From NCBI GenBank assembly GCA_046328125.1, contig JAXLXF010000005.1, positions 248,001-312,000 of the forward strand: a stretch of 64,000 nt of DNA, in the 5' to 3' direction. The position numbers and the translations under genes were made by a program. The DNA is from JADZEM01 sp046328125. GTDB taxonomy: Bacteria; Chloroflexota; UBA6077; JACCZL01. Position 1 is the stretch's first letter. Every line of letters starts with the position of its first letter. The notes beneath the pieces are model-generated. The model saw only the letters and a list, made by a program, of their open reading frames with translations, had not been told where the DNA came from and ran no database searches. Shown here in pieces: positions 32,082 to 41,359 of the stretch.

Positions 32082-32834
32082 TCAGATCGGCAGTGAGAAG
32101 CCGCCGTCCACCACGATGGTCTGGCCCCGGATCATCTCGCCGCCGGGGCCGCACAGGAACGCGACCACCCGGGCGAGGTCGAGCGGCTCCACCATCCGGC
32201 CGGCCGGCGTCCGTGTCCGCGACCCTTCCAGCATCTCCTCGCGGCGCGGGAAGTGGGTCAGCGCGTCCGTCTCGACCAGCCCGCCCGAGACGCAGTTGAC
32301 GGCGATCCCATTCGGGGCCAGTTCCACAGCCAGGTAGCGGGTCAGTGACTCCAGCGCCGCCTTCGAGACGCCGACCGCCGAGTACTCGGGGAGGACGCGC
32401 CCGCTGCCCAGGCTGGAGATGCCGACGATCCGCCCGCCGCGTCCGTCCATCAACGGGACAGCCGCTTTGGCGCAGAGCCACGCGCCCCGGGTGTTGATGT
32501 TGAGCGTCCAGTCCCAGTGCCTGAGCTCCAGCTCGCGGAGGGGGCGGATCACGCCGGAGGCGGCATTGTTGACCAGGATGTCCAGGTAGCCCCAGCGGTC
32601 CGCGATCTCGCCGAACATGCGGTCCACCCGGGCCGGGTCGCCGACGTGCGCTCGAACGGTCTCGGACTTGCGCCCGAGCGCCCGCACCGCCTCGGCGGTC
32701 TCCTCGGCCGCGTCGCCGTTGCGCAGGTAGTTGACCAGCACGTCCGCGCCGCGCTCGGCCAGCTCCAGCGCCACCGCCCGCCCGATGCCGCGCCCGCCGC
32801 CCGTCACGAGCGCGAGCTTGCCCTCCAGCTCCAT
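32082..32834 (-). CDS. fabL: Enoyl-ACP reductase FabL-like (SDR)
   Basis: 250 residues. Opens ELEGKLALVTGGGRGIGRAV (cofactor-binding glycine motif), then LDILVNNAASGVIRPL, ISSLGSGRVLPEYSAVGVSK and GGLVETDALTHFPRREEML, TPAGRMVEPLDLARVV, ending MIRGQTIVVDGG. These last strings closely follow Bacillus FabL, an NADPH enoyl-ACP reductase that finishes each round of fatty-acid elongation; the catalytic pair is Tyr-x6-Lys in YSAVGVSK, the spacing peculiar to FabL. Classic SDR enzymes have Tyr-x3-Lys. ATG 32834 has GGGAGGG 3 to 4 bases upstream. Divergent from the DUF2254-like gene. Confidence 0.82.
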   Translation of the reverse strand: MELEGKLALVTGGGRGIGRAVALELAERGADVLVNYLRNGDAAEETAEAVRALGRKSETVRAHVGDPARVDRMFGEIADRWGYLDILVNNAASGVIRPLRELELRHWDWTLNINTRGAWLCAKAAVPLMDGRGGRIVGISSLGSGRVLPEYSAVGVSKAALESLTRYLAVELAPNGIAVNCVSGGLVETDALTHFPRREEMLEGSRTRTPAGRMVEPLDLARVVAFLCGPGGEMIRGQTIVVDGGFSLPI

Positions 32835-32948
32835 CTACCCTCCCTGAGTCGATCCAGTTATACCGAACCGTGGACGGCTGCCCCGAGGAGATCCTAGAAT
32901 CGGGCGGCGATAGCGCGCGGTCGCGAGCCGATTCGGGGGGTAGCGCCG

Positions 32949-34505
32949 GTGCCACTGCGTATCTTCCTCCGCTGGATTCTGCCCGTCATCATCCTGGTCG
33001 TTGCCGTGACCGGCCTGACCGTGGTGAGTGGCGGCCTTGGCGCGCCCGACCAGCAGTTCACGCTGGGGGCGCTGGGCAGCGTCCAGTTCGTGCTCAACAC
33101 GAACGCCGCCGCGCTCACCTCCGCGATGGCCGTGCTGATCGCCCTGGTGCTGCTGACCGTCCAGTTGACCGCGCAGCGCTACTCGTTCAGCGTCCTCGGC
33201 ATCTTCGTGCAAGATCGCGTCAACTCGCTGCTGGTGACGCTGTTCATCATCACCATCGTCTTCAACCTCTGGCTCGGCCTGGTGCTGAAGGACGACTACA
33301 TCCCCGGGCCACCCGTGCTGCTCGCGATGATGATGATGTCGCTCTGCTTCGCGATGCTGCCGCCATACGTCCTCTACCTGTTCGACATCATCCGCCCGGA
33401 CAACATCCTGGACCACATCCAGCGACAGTTCATGGCCTCGGTCCGGCCGACGCCGAAGCCGCGCCGCATCGAGCAGCGACGGGCAATGGCGACGCGCCAG
33501 ATGGCCCAGATGGGCGACATCGCGCGGACGGCCGTCAACCTCTCCGACGGCGCTGTCGCGCGGCACAGCGTCTGGGTGCTCTACTGGAGCGTGTCGAGCT
33601 ACCTCGAAGCGAAGGACCGCCTGGCGCCGGCCTGGTTCGCCGTCGAGGAGAACCAGTTCCGGGGCCGCCACGAGCTGGTGGTGCGCGAGATCGAGGAGAC
33701 GATGACCTGGGTCGAGATCCGGATGCTCGACGAGCTGCGCGAGGTGTTCTTCGCGACCCTCAACAAGCTGCACGATGTGAACAACACCGTCGCGCTGGTA
33801 TTGCGCCTGCTCGGCGAGAAGTCCGTCGAGCGCGACGACCACGGCCTGTTCGCGGCGGTCATGAAGTTCTTCAACACGTTCCTGCGCGCCGCGATCAACC
33901 AGGGCGACGTGCGAGCGGGGTACCACGTCCTGTACCAGTACCGTCTGCTGGCCGACACCGCGATGGACTCCCACCCCGAGCTGACGCTCCAGATCGCACA
34001 CCGACTCAGCTACTACGGCGACGCGGCGGCCGGCGGCCCGCTGCTCTGGATGTCGGCGGCGGCGGCGTACGACCTGCGCATCCTGGCCGAGAGCGCCCAC
34101 GCCCGGAACGCCGGCGACCACGTGGTCCGAGCGATCGTGGAGGACGTCATCGACACCGTTCGGCGGGCCGAGGCGAAGCACTCGCCAGCCCTGCCACAGC
34201 TGTACAAGATGGCGATTGCATTGGGGGCGTACTTCCTGGTTCACAAAGAGGAGGCGCACGCGCGGCTGCTCTGCGACACCCTGGCCGGCGTGCCGCCCAC
34301 GACGCTCGACCGCGCCAGCGCCGAGCTGCTCGCCGTGGACGACCCGGTCTTCTGGGAGCTGACCGACCGTGTGGTCAACTTCGACTACGTCGAGCCGGAC
34401 GTCCGCACCGCCATACCCACCATGGTGGGCATGGTCCCGAAGGAGCAGTCCGCGCTGGCCGAGTACGCGGTCAGGCCCGGCGCGGCGGCCCCGACCTCGA
34501 CCTGA
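32949..34505 (+). CDS. DUF2254-like membrane protein
   Basis: 518 residues. Four hydrophobic spans lie in the first 150 residues (ILPVIILVVAVTGLTVV; AALTSAMAVLIALVLLTVQL; NSLLVTLFIITIVFNLWL; AMMMMSLCFAMLPPYVLYLF), followed by about 370 soluble helical residues. The N-terminal VLLTVQLTAQRYSFSVLG resembles DUF2254 family membranes. Function is not established for that family. GTG 32949 has a G-rich site upstream. Its final 35 bases overlap the 3' end of the convergent cyclase/ATPase gene. Confidence 0.5.
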   Translation: MPLRIFLRWILPVIILVVAVTGLTVVSGGLGAPDQQFTLGALGSVQFVLNTNAAALTSAMAVLIALVLLTVQLTAQRYSFSVLGIFVQDRVNSLLVTLFIITIVFNLWLGLVLKDDYIPGPPVLLAMMMMSLCFAMLPPYVLYLFDIIRPDNILDHIQRQFMASVRPTPKPRRIEQRRAMATRQMAQMGDIARTAVNLSDGAVARHSVWVLYWSVSSYLEAKDRLAPAWFAVEENQFRGRHELVVREIEETMTWVEIRMLDELREVFFATLNKLHDVNNTVALVLRLLGEKSVERDDHGLFAAVMKFFNTFLRAAINQGDVRAGYHVLYQYRLLADTAMDSHPELTLQIAHRLSYYGDAAAGGPLLWMSAAAAYDLRILAESAHARNAGDHVVRAIVEDVIDTVRRAEAKHSPALPQLYKMAIALGAYFLVHKEEAHARLLCDTLAGVPPTTLDRASAELLAVDDPVFWELTDRVVNFDYVEPDVRTAIPTMVGMVPKEQSALAEYAVRPGAAAPTST

Positions 34506-37500
34506 CCAGGCGCGAGCCGACCGGGCAGCCGAGCGCCGTCAACATCGCTTGCGCCTGCTCGCGGACCGGCACGGCGGCGAAGTCGTTGCCGGACGCCTCG
34601 TGCAGCCGGGCCTGCACGAGCAGGGTGCGGGCGACCTCGAACGGCTGCTGCAGCGCCTCGGCCTGTCGACGTGCTCGTTCCAGCAGTTGGCGGGCGTGGT
34701 CGATTCGGCTGTCGCGGAGTGCCAGCACGGCCTCGGCACGGTCGGCGGCAATCGAGGCGGCCTGCCGCCCGAAACGCTCGCCGCCGTCGCGGGCTAGCTT
34801 CGCGTGTGAGGCGGCGCTGTCCTCGTCGCCAAGCTCGGCCAGGGTCTCGGCCGCCAGCATGTGGAGGGTCACGTCGCACTGGGCGCAGTTGAGCGCGGCG
34901 GCCACCTCGCTGCCCTGCGCGATGGCCGCTCGGGCAGCGTCGTCGTCGCCGGCCAGAAAGCGATTGAACCCGAGCAGCGCGTGCATCAGCACCTGTCGGT
35001 GAGTGTTGGCGGTGTCCTCCAACCAGGCCGTCATCTGCTCCGCCGCCGACTCGATCTCGCCGCGCAGCGTGAGCAGCAGCATCAGCCACCATTCGTAGAT
35101 CGCCCCGACGCCCACCAGTGTGGTGGACTGCCCGGCCGCGCGACGAAGGTCGGCCTCGGCGGCGGTCCACTCGCCGAGCAGGAACCGGCCGGCGCCGAGG
35201 ATGCCGCGCACGGTGTTGTCGTCGGCAGTGGATTGCGTCGCTCGGGCGATCTCCAGCGCTTCGAGCATCTCGGCTTGCAGCCCCTCGTCGAATTCCCAGA
35301 ACGCCCACACGTGCACGAGGCCGCGCGCCGTCAACGCCTTGAACAGCACCTGACGATCCTCGGGACGCTCGCGGGCCAGGGCGACCCACTCGTCCGACAA
35401 CTCGTGCAGCTCGCGGCCCAGGACGCCCATCAGCGCCGGATGCGTCAGCGCCTCGTAGGCCGGGCCAAGATGCTGGAACGAGCCGCGCTCGCGAGCGATC
35501 TGGAGCGCCTTCCGCGCGGCTTCGGCGGCTCGAACGGTGTCGCTGTCCCAGACGTAGCTGGCCGCCTTCAGGCTCCAGGCGCCGCTCAGCTCAGGCGAGT
35601 CCGCCGGCAACCGCTCGAACGCCAGCGCCAGCTTCTGGCGGGCCGGGGCCACCTGGCCCTGGTAGCTGTGGAGGCGGGCCATCTTCAGCGCCAGCGAGCC
35701 GACGATGGCGCTTTGGGTGCGCTTGCTCGCGGCAACACTGGCGGCGGCAGCGGGGCTGGCATCGGCCTCGTCGCCCGACGGTGTGTCCAGCTCCTTGAGC
35801 GCCAGCACGTGGTGCTCGATGGCCGCTCGGTAGTCCACCAGGGCAGCGTCGTACTCGCCGGTCAGGGCGCGCAGGTCGCCGCGACGCTCGCAGAGCAGCG
35901 CCACGACCTTTGGCGAGGCCCCAGCGGCCGAGCGGGCGGCTGATTCGATGGCGATGGTGAAGTTGCCGATCGCCTCGTCGTTGGCATAGGCGGCGGCGGC
36001 CTGCTCGGCGGCGAGGCGGCTGTAGCGGAACGCCCGCTCCCAGGACTCACCCTCCCAGAAGTGGCGCGCCAGCTCGCCGTACTGCTCTTCCAGGTTGTCG
36101 GCGTAGATCTCTTCCAGCGCCCAGCCGACCTGGACGTGGATCTCGCGCCGCCGTCGCACCAGCAGCGACCGCGCGGCCGCCTCCTGGATCACCAGTTGGG
36201 TGAAGGCGTAGCGCCGTTCGGGGATGACCGTCTCTTCGCGGAGGAGGCCGGCCCGGAGGGCCTCGCGAATGTGGCGGTCGAGCTCGGGGCCGCCGTCCGC
36301 GACACGCCGCAGCACCCGCTCCGACAGCTCCCGCCCGATGACGGCGGCGATCTGGAGGGTGCGCCGCACGCCGGCCGGCAGGCGGTCGATGCGGGCCATC
36401 ACGGCGGCGAGGAGCGTGTTCGGGATGGCGAGATCGTGGATGTCGCCGTCCGCGACCCAGCGGTCGTTGTCGTAGCGCAGGGCGCCGCTGTCGATCAGGG
36501 CGCGCAGCACTTCCTCGATGAAGAACGGATTGCCCTCGGTGCGGGCCAGCACCAGCTCCTCGACGTGGGCCGGGGTGTCGGCGCAGGCCAGCAGGCTGCA
36601 CATCAGCTCGCGGGCGGCCGATTCCGGCAGCGGCCCGACCGAGAGCTCGGCGTAGCGGTGGGGGAACGCGCGGGCGGCCTGCTCCTTCAGCTGCCAGGAC
36701 GGCGCGTCCGGCTCCGGCGTGAAGACGTAGACGAACAGGATCGGCGTCTCGTCTGACATGCTCATCAGCTCGATCAGCAGCTCGATCGAGCTGGGATCGG
36801 CCCACTGGAGCGCGTCGAGCACCAGCACCAGCGGCCGGTCCGCCATCAGCGCCCTGAGCAGGCGCCGGGCGGCGTCCACGACGCGCCACTGCAGCTGCTG
36901 GGCGGTCAGGCCGGCGGTCGGCTCGACGTCGGACTCTGCGCCCATCGCCAGCCCGAGCGGCGTCAGCAGGTCGAGCAGGCCCAGCTGCTCGAGCTTCTCG
37001 CTCAGCGCTTCGACCAGGCGCGCCTCTGACGCGCCCGGGCGGAGATCCAGCAGGCGGGCCAGGATCTCGCGGATCAGGCGGTAGCTGAGGGCCTGGGCGT
37101 GAGACGGCGCGATCGCCTCGACCCAACGCAAGCCGAGCTCTTCGCCGTGCTCGCGTGCTTCGGCCAGCAGCCGACTCTTGCCGACGCCGTGCTCGCCGAT
37201 GATCGCGGTGAGGCGGCCGCGCCCCCGGGCGAGCTCCTGCATCTGTGTCCGCAGCTCGCGCAGCTCCGTGAGGCGGCCAACGAGCGGGCTCTTCTGCATC
37301 GTGGCGGTCGCGCCGAGGGCCGGGGTCGCGGGGGTGAGGGTGCCGCGCACTTTGAAGGCCGGAACCGGCTGCGTCTTGCCCTTGAGGACGAGCGGTTCGA
37401 TTGGGGTCACGTCGAAAACCGCGCCAGCCTGGCGGGCGGTCTCCTCGCCGAGCAGGATGTTGCCAGGGTTGGCGGCGGTCTGGAGCCGCGCGGCGGTGTT

Positions 37501-38322
37501 GACGACGTCCCCGAAGACCGAGTACTCGCGGTGGCCGCCGACGTCGCGAATGCCGGCGATCACCTCGCCGCTGTTGATCCCGATCCGCAGCCGCAGCTCC
37601 AGCTCGTTGCCGTCGCGATCGAGCTGGTGGAGCGCGGCGACCGCCTGGTGCATCGCGAGAGCCGCGTGGACCGCCCGGACCGGGTCGTCCTCATGGGCGA
37701 CCGGCGCCCCGAACAGCGCCATCACTGCGTCGCCCATGAACTTGTCGATGGTGCCGCCATAGAGGGAGACGGCTTCTGCCAGCCGCGCCAGCACCGCTGC
37801 CGAGAGCTCGCGGACGTCCTCCGGATCGAGCCGCTCCGAGAGCGTGGTGAAGCCGACGATGTCCGCGAACAGGACGCTGACGACCCGTCGCTCCTCGTCG
37901 AGGTCGTCGTCCACGTCGATCTCGTCCGGGTCGAAGTCGTCGGCAGAACCGTTCTGGGCAGCGGTGGGGCTCGGTACGCGCGCGACGCCATTCGTCTGGG
38001 CGGTCTCAGCCGGTGCGACGGTAGAGGTCAGCGGGAGGGCCGGCGGCGGCGCGAATGCTGGGGCCGGCATGACCGTGGGCCGAGCCACGACCGATCTGCG
38101 CGGCGCGTCGCCGTCATGTCCGGCTGACTCGGGCGTCAGCGCCTCGCCGCAGCTCTGGCAGTATGGCTGCCCGACCGTCGCGACCGTGCCGCAGCTCCAG
38201 CAGTAGAACAGCAGGCGCGTCCCGCAGCTCCCGCAGAAGCGCGCGAGGGGGCTGTTGTTGGTGCCGCAGACGGCGCAGACGACGATACTGGACGGTGGGG
38301 CTGGAACCATGGGCACGCTCAT
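34471..38322 (-). CDS. Zinc-ribbon / class III cyclase / AAA ATPase / TPR regulator
   Basis: 1283 residues. Residues 15-62 hold a double zinc ribbon (CAVCG, CGSCG, CWSCG, CQSCG). A class III adenylate/guanylate cyclase domain follows (about 145-330): FADIVGFT with metal Asp, DKFMGDAVMALFGAP with purine Lys and second metal Asp, and GDVVNTAARLQTAA with the Asn and Arg of the transition-state loop, all intact. Next is a P-loop ATPase: AIIGEHGVGKSRLL (Walker A) and LVLVLDALQWAD (Walker B), like STAND/MalT-type regulators. The remaining 600 residues are TPR-like helical repeats. Such proteins probably link ligand binding to cyclic nucleotide output; no signal known. Its last 35 bases overlap the DUF2254-like gene. 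Divergent from the macro-domain gene. Confidence 0.87.
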   Translation of the reverse strand: MSVPMVPAPPSSIVVCAVCGTNNSPLARFCGSCGTRLLFYCWSCGTVATVGQPYCQSCGEALTPESAGHDGDAPRRSVVARPTVMPAPAFAPPPALPLTSTVAPAETAQTNGVARVPSPTAAQNGSADDFDPDEIDVDDDLDEERRVVSVLFADIVGFTTLSERLDPEDVRELSAAVLARLAEAVSLYGGTIDKFMGDAVMALFGAPVAHEDDPVRAVHAALAMHQAVAALHQLDRDGNELELRLRIGINSGEVIAGIRDVGGHREYSVFGDVVNTAARLQTAANPGNILLGEETARQAGAVFDVTPIEPLVLKGKTQPVPAFKVRGTLTPATPALGATATMQKSPLVGRLTELRELRTQMQELARGRGRLTAIIGEHGVGKSRLLAEAREHGEELGLRWVEAIAPSHAQALSYRLIREILARLLDLRPGASEARLVEALSEKLEQLGLLDLLTPLGLAMGAESDVEPTAGLTAQQLQWRVVDAARRLLRALMADRPLVLVLDALQWADPSSIELLIELMSMSDETPILFVYVFTPEPDAPSWQLKEQAARAFPHRYAELSVGPLPESAARELMCSLLACADTPAHVEELVLARTEGNPFFIEEVLRALIDSGALRYDNDRWVADGDIHDLAIPNTLLAAVMARIDRLPAGVRRTLQIAAVIGRELSERVLRRVADGGPELDRHIREALRAGLLREETVIPERRYAFTQLVIQEAAARSLLVRRRREIHVQVGWALEEIYADNLEEQYGELARHFWEGESWERAFRYSRLAAEQAAAAYANDEAIGNFTIAIESAARSAAGASPKVVALLCERRGDLRALTGEYDAALVDYRAAIEHHVLALKELDTPSGDEADASPAAAASVAASKRTQSAIVGSLALKMARLHSYQGQVAPARQKLALAFERLPADSPELSGAWSLKAASYVWDSDTVRAAEAARKALQIARERGSFQHLGPAYEALTHPALMGVLGRELHELSDEWVALARERPEDRQVLFKALTARGLVHVWAFWEFDEGLQAEMLEALEIARATQSTADDNTVRGILGAGRFLLGEWTAAEADLRRAAGQSTTLVGVGAIYEWWLMLLLTLRGEIESAAEQMTAWLEDTANTHRQVLMHALLGFNRFLAGDDDAARAAIAQGSEVAAALNCAQCDVTLHMLAAETLAELGDEDSAASHAKLARDGGERFGRQAASIAADRAEAVLALRDSRIDHARQLLERARRQAEALQQPFEVARTLLVQARLHEASGNDFAAVPVREQAQAMLTALGCPVGSRLVRSRSGPPRRA

Positions 38323-38502
38323 GGAACTGTTATAGCGAGGAGACGGCGCCGCCCGGCGAAACGGGCTCCGGCACCTGATACTCGCGGCACGATTGCTCTC
38401 CAGCTATCGTTCTGCCTACAGTGCCATGTCCGATCGTCACGGGTTTCCGCTCGGGACGCTCGGTGGGCTGGCGCGGCTATGCGTATGAGGAGGCTCTGGC
38501 TG

Positions 38503-39078
38503 ATGCGAGAGGTTGTGGTCGGAACTGGTCGGCTGCAGGTCCGGCGTGGAGACATCACCTCGCTCGGCCGACACGTCGGCGCGATCGTGAACGCCGCCAA
38601 CCGATCACTCAGTCCGGGCGGCGGCGTCTGTGGCGCGATACACACCTTCGGCGGCCCGGCCATCGCCACCGAGTGCGCATTGCTCGGGCCGATCGAGACC
38701 GGGATGGCCGCGATCACGACGGCTGGCCGCCTGGACGCCGACGCGGTCATTCACGCGGTGGGACCGGTCTGGGAGGGCGGCGAGGCCGACGAGGACCGGT
38801 TCCTGGCGGCGGCGTATCGCTGTAGCCTGCAACTGGCGGCTACGCATGGACTCAGGTCGATCGCGTTCCCCTCGATCAGCACCGGGATCTACGGATTCCC
38901 GGTCGAGCGGGCGGCGATGATCGCCATCGGGACGGTCGCGGCGTTCTTGAAGCGCGAGAGCGGTGTGGACGAGGTGCTGCTGGTTCAATTCTCAGAGGGG
39001 GATGCCGTGGTGTACGAGTCCGCGCTCGACCGCTGGGAGCTAATGCAGGCGGCGCGCTCGTCGCAGGGCGCGGGCTGA
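38503..39078 (+). CDS. Macro-domain protein
   Basis: 191 residues. Macro domains bind ADP-ribose and often remove it from proteins or from O-acetyl-ADP-ribose. Signature parts: GDITSLGRHVGAIVNAANRS, the diphosphate-binding GGGVCGAIHTFGG and SISTGIYGFPVERAA. The NAAN and ISTGIYGFP elements are those of the MacroD/YmdB type that hydrolyse ADP-ribose-protein esters. Start ATG 38503 has GAGGAGG 10 bases upstream; an ATG at 38479 is in frame but lies before the ribosome site. It is divergent from the cyclase and convergent with dcd; partners are not visible. Confidence 0.85.
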   Translation: MREVVVGTGRLQVRRGDITSLGRHVGAIVNAANRSLSPGGGVCGAIHTFGGPAIATECALLGPIETGMAAITTAGRLDADAVIHAVGPVWEGGEADEDRFLAAAYRCSLQLAATHGLRSIAFPSISTGIYGFPVERAAMIAIGTVAAFLKRESGVDEVLLVQFSEGDAVVYESALDRWELMQAARSSQGAG

Positions 39079-39110
39079 GCGCGGCTCGTCAGGCTCACCC
39101 ACGGGACCGG

Positions 39111-39629
39111 TCACGGCGCCAGCTGCTCGCGGTAGCGGCCGTCGTACCGCGCCCGTCCGACCGTCGTCTCGAAGATGAACTGGCAGAGGGCGATCCCCGG
39201 ACGGAGCGCCAGCGGCATCGGGCCGGCGTTGTTGATCTCCAGCGCCTGGTGATTGTCGATGCCCGGCTGAATGAACGCCGCCGTGATGTGGACCATCAGG
39301 CCGAGCCGCGCGAATCGGCTGCGTCCCTGGAGCCAGCCGCAGAGGTCGTCCGGCAGGGTGATCCGCTCGCGAGTCAGGCCGTGGCAGGTCTCGCCCGGCA
39401 TCACGACGAAGTAGTCCTCGTCGCCCACTTCGACGATCTCGGAGACGTCCTCGTACGGGGCCTCCTCGGTGACGTGGAAGATGTCGCGGACGCGCCTGAA
39501 GACCCGGAACTGATTGGCGAGATGGAGGTCAACCGAGGCCGGCCCCACGAACTGCTCGTCGAACGGGTCGATCCCGATATCGCCCGCTCGCACCCGCCGC
39601 ACGATCTCGTCCCGCGTCAGAATCGCCAT
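39111..39629 (-). CDS. dcd: dCTP deaminase
   Basis: 172 residues. Converts dCTP to dUTP, the first step toward dTMP; some members also remove diphosphate. Key parts: GPASVDLHLAN near the start, GRSRFARLGLMVHITAAFIQ (core of the nucleotide site) and ALEINNAGPMPLALRPG with the catalytic Glu, then ALCQFIFE. The length matches the family. I chose ATG 39629; the longer open frame is repeat-derived Gly/Arg-rich sequence coming from the inverted repeat at 39694-39792. AAGGGC upstream is a modest ribosome site. Confidence 0.87.
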   Translation of the reverse strand: MAILTRDEIVRRVRAGDIGIDPFDEQFVGPASVDLHLANQFRVFRRVRDIFHVTEEAPYEDVSEIVEVGDEDYFVVMPGETCHGLTRERITLPDDLCGWLQGRSRFARLGLMVHITAAFIQPGIDNHQALEINNAGPMPLALRPGIALCQFIFETTVGRARYDGRYREQLAP

Positions 39630-39693
39630 TGTCGACAGCCCTTCTCTCCGCGATCTCCTCCGATGATACCGGCGCCGAGCGGCACGTCCCGAA

Positions 39694-39792
39694 AAGCCCC
39701 ACCCCCAGCCCCTCCCCATTGCGATGGAGAGGGGAGACGTTCAAAGCTGCTCCCCTCTCCATCGCAATGGGGAGGGGCTGGGGGTGGGGCTT
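39694..39792. repeat. Perfect 43-base inverted repeat (MITE-like)
   Basis: Left arm 39694-39736 and right arm 39750-39792 are exact complements around a 13-base loop; the inner arm sequence is CCCCATTGCGATGGAGAGGG. The element lies between two divergent genes, dcd and the chromate transporter gene, so it is not a terminator. Its edges carry CCCCACCCCCAGCCCC, shared in part with the 28-base palindrome in the YfhO-flippase gene. A palindromic mobile repeat is the simplest reading. Confidence 0.75.
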
Positions 39793-39882
39793 CCCCGGAT
39801 TGCTGGTGACACGACGAGCGGTTGACTACCATTCCGCCGTGCGACACTCCAGAATGGCGGCCGGCGGGTGGAGAGTGGGACG

Positions 39883-40458
39883 GTGAGCGCCGTCGAGCCT
39901 GCCGCGATCGACGCGCCCGCGGCACAGGCTGAGCCGACCCGCCTGGGCCTGTTCCTGACCTTCTTTCAGATCGGCATTTGCGGCTTTGGCGGCGTCGGGC
40001 CGTGGGCGCGGCGGATCATCGTGGAGGAGCGCGGCTGGCTGGACGACCGCCAGTACGCCGAGCTGCTGGGACTCTGCCAGGTGCTCCCCGGCCCGAACGT
40101 CGGGAACGTCTCGGTGATGGTCGGGGACCGGTTCTACGGACTCGCAGGGTCGATCCTCGCATTCACGGGTTTGATGAGCGGCCCGATGTCGATCCTGTTC
40201 GTCCTGGCTTACCTGTACGACCGATTCGGCGAGCTGGCGTACGTGAACGCCGCTATCGGCGGGGTGGCAGCGGCAGCGGCCGGCCTGTTCCTCGGGACCG
40301 CGCTGAAGATCGCCGAGCGACTCAAACTGACTGCGCCAGCCCTGGCGCTCACCGCGACCGCGTTCGTGGCGGTGGGCCTGCTCCACTGGCCGCTGATCTA
40401 CGTCGTGCTGGCGCTGGCACCGGTCGGCATCCTGCTGGCGTGGCGGGCGCAGTGGTAG
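39883..40458 (+). CDS. Chromate transporter, N-terminal half (ChrA)
   Basis: 191 residues, about five to six membrane spans. Family marks are FLTFFQIGICGFGGVGPWAR and LGLCQVLPGPNVGNVSVMVGD, the ChrA N-half motifs (FGGP/GPxxGN). Chromate transporters of the short type come as two genes whose products form one exporter of chromate or sulfate-like anions. GTG 39883 was taken as start; no strong ribosome site. The next gene starts inside its stop codon region (GTGGTAG). Confidence 0.83.
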   Translation: MSAVEPAAIDAPAAQAEPTRLGLFLTFFQIGICGFGGVGPWARRIIVEERGWLDDRQYAELLGLCQVLPGPNVGNVSVMVGDRFYGLAGSILAFTGLMSGPMSILFVLAYLYDRFGELAYVNAAIGGVAAAAAGLFLGTALKIAERLKLTAPALALTATAFVAVGLLHWPLIYVVLALAPVGILLAWRAQW

Positions 40459-40979
40459 ACGTCTGGGTGCTGGTGGATCTGTTCGTCACCTTCGCACGGC
40501 TGGCGCTGATCGCCATCGGCGGCATGCAAACCGTCCTGCCAGAGGTGTATCGCGAAGTCGTGCAGGTGCACGGCTGGATGAGCGCCGCCGACGTGGCGAA
40601 CGTGATCGCGCTGACGCAGTCGTCGCCCGGCCCGAACGGGCAGTTCGTGGCGTTGATCGGGTTCCGCGTTGCCGGGCCAATCGGGTTTCTGGTCGCCGGG
40701 CTTGGCGTCGCGCTGCCACCGGCGTTCCTGGCGTTCGGGGCGTCGCGGCTGCATCGCCGGCTGGCGAGCGCGCGCTGGCTGCGCGCGGCCCAGAGCGGGC
40801 TGGTGCCCATAGTCGTGGGGTTGATGTTCTCCAGCAGCCTGGTCAGCGCCCAGGCCGCCGACGACACGCCGGTCAAGGTCGGGCTGACGGTGCTGGTGGC
40901 GCTGGTGGTCTGGCGCACCCGCTGGAATCCGCTCTGGCTGCTGGTGGTCGGCGCGGTGGTCGGGCTAGCGCGCCTCTAG
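40452..40979 (+). CDS. Chromate transporter, second half (ChrA)
   Basis: 175 residues with about five to six membrane spans, homologous to the preceding protein. It has LFVTFARLALIAIGGMQTVLP and VIALTQSSPGPNGQFVALIGFR, the same fold in the opposite topology expected for two-gene transporters. GTG 40452 overlaps the end of the first gene by 7 bases, so the two subunits are translated together. Direction of transport and anion are inferred from the family. Confidence 0.82.
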   Translation: MVDVWVLVDLFVTFARLALIAIGGMQTVLPEVYREVVQVHGWMSAADVANVIALTQSSPGPNGQFVALIGFRVAGPIGFLVAGLGVALPPAFLAFGASRLHRRLASARWLRAAQSGLVPIVVGLMFSSSLVSAQAADDTPVKVGLTVLVALVVWRTRWNPLWLLVVGAVVGLARL

Positions 40980-41359
40980 GAGGCCGGCCGCCTCCTGACG
41001 CGCGCCCGCGTCCAGGCATCGTTCAGGCGCCCGGAGCGACGCTTCAGGGCGATGCCGGGGCGCACCGTCTATTCTTCGGGAGAGCCGCGCACGCTACCCT
41101 CGGCCGCCTCCATGGAGCGTCGCGGACATGTCCTGGCCTGCCTGGCTTCGATCCCGCTCGCGGCGCCCTACTTCGCCGTCGCCGAGGCGTCGTTACGGTG
41201 GGCGACACTCGGCACACGGGCGCTCGGTCCGCGGATGGTCACGGCGGCAGCGAGCGTGCCGGCGATCTGACGGGCCGTTCGCACCCTGCTGGCTCGCCGA
41301 CGTCGCTCCTCCGGCGAACGCTCGTGCGCTGCCGGAATCGCTGAATCGAAGGAGGATGT
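40980..41359. other. 380-base region with no recognised gene
   Basis: No supported coding sequence, RNA or clear repeat. A 72-codon open frame at 41052-41270 lacks a ribosome site and family. The last part (from about 41340) contains the AGGAGG site of the DUF6069-like gene. Confidence 0.5.

Noticed and set aside
41052..41270. 72-codon open frame in the gene-free region before the DUF6069-like gene
   Set aside because: No ribosome site, no family, and composition typical of a chance frame in high-GC DNA.
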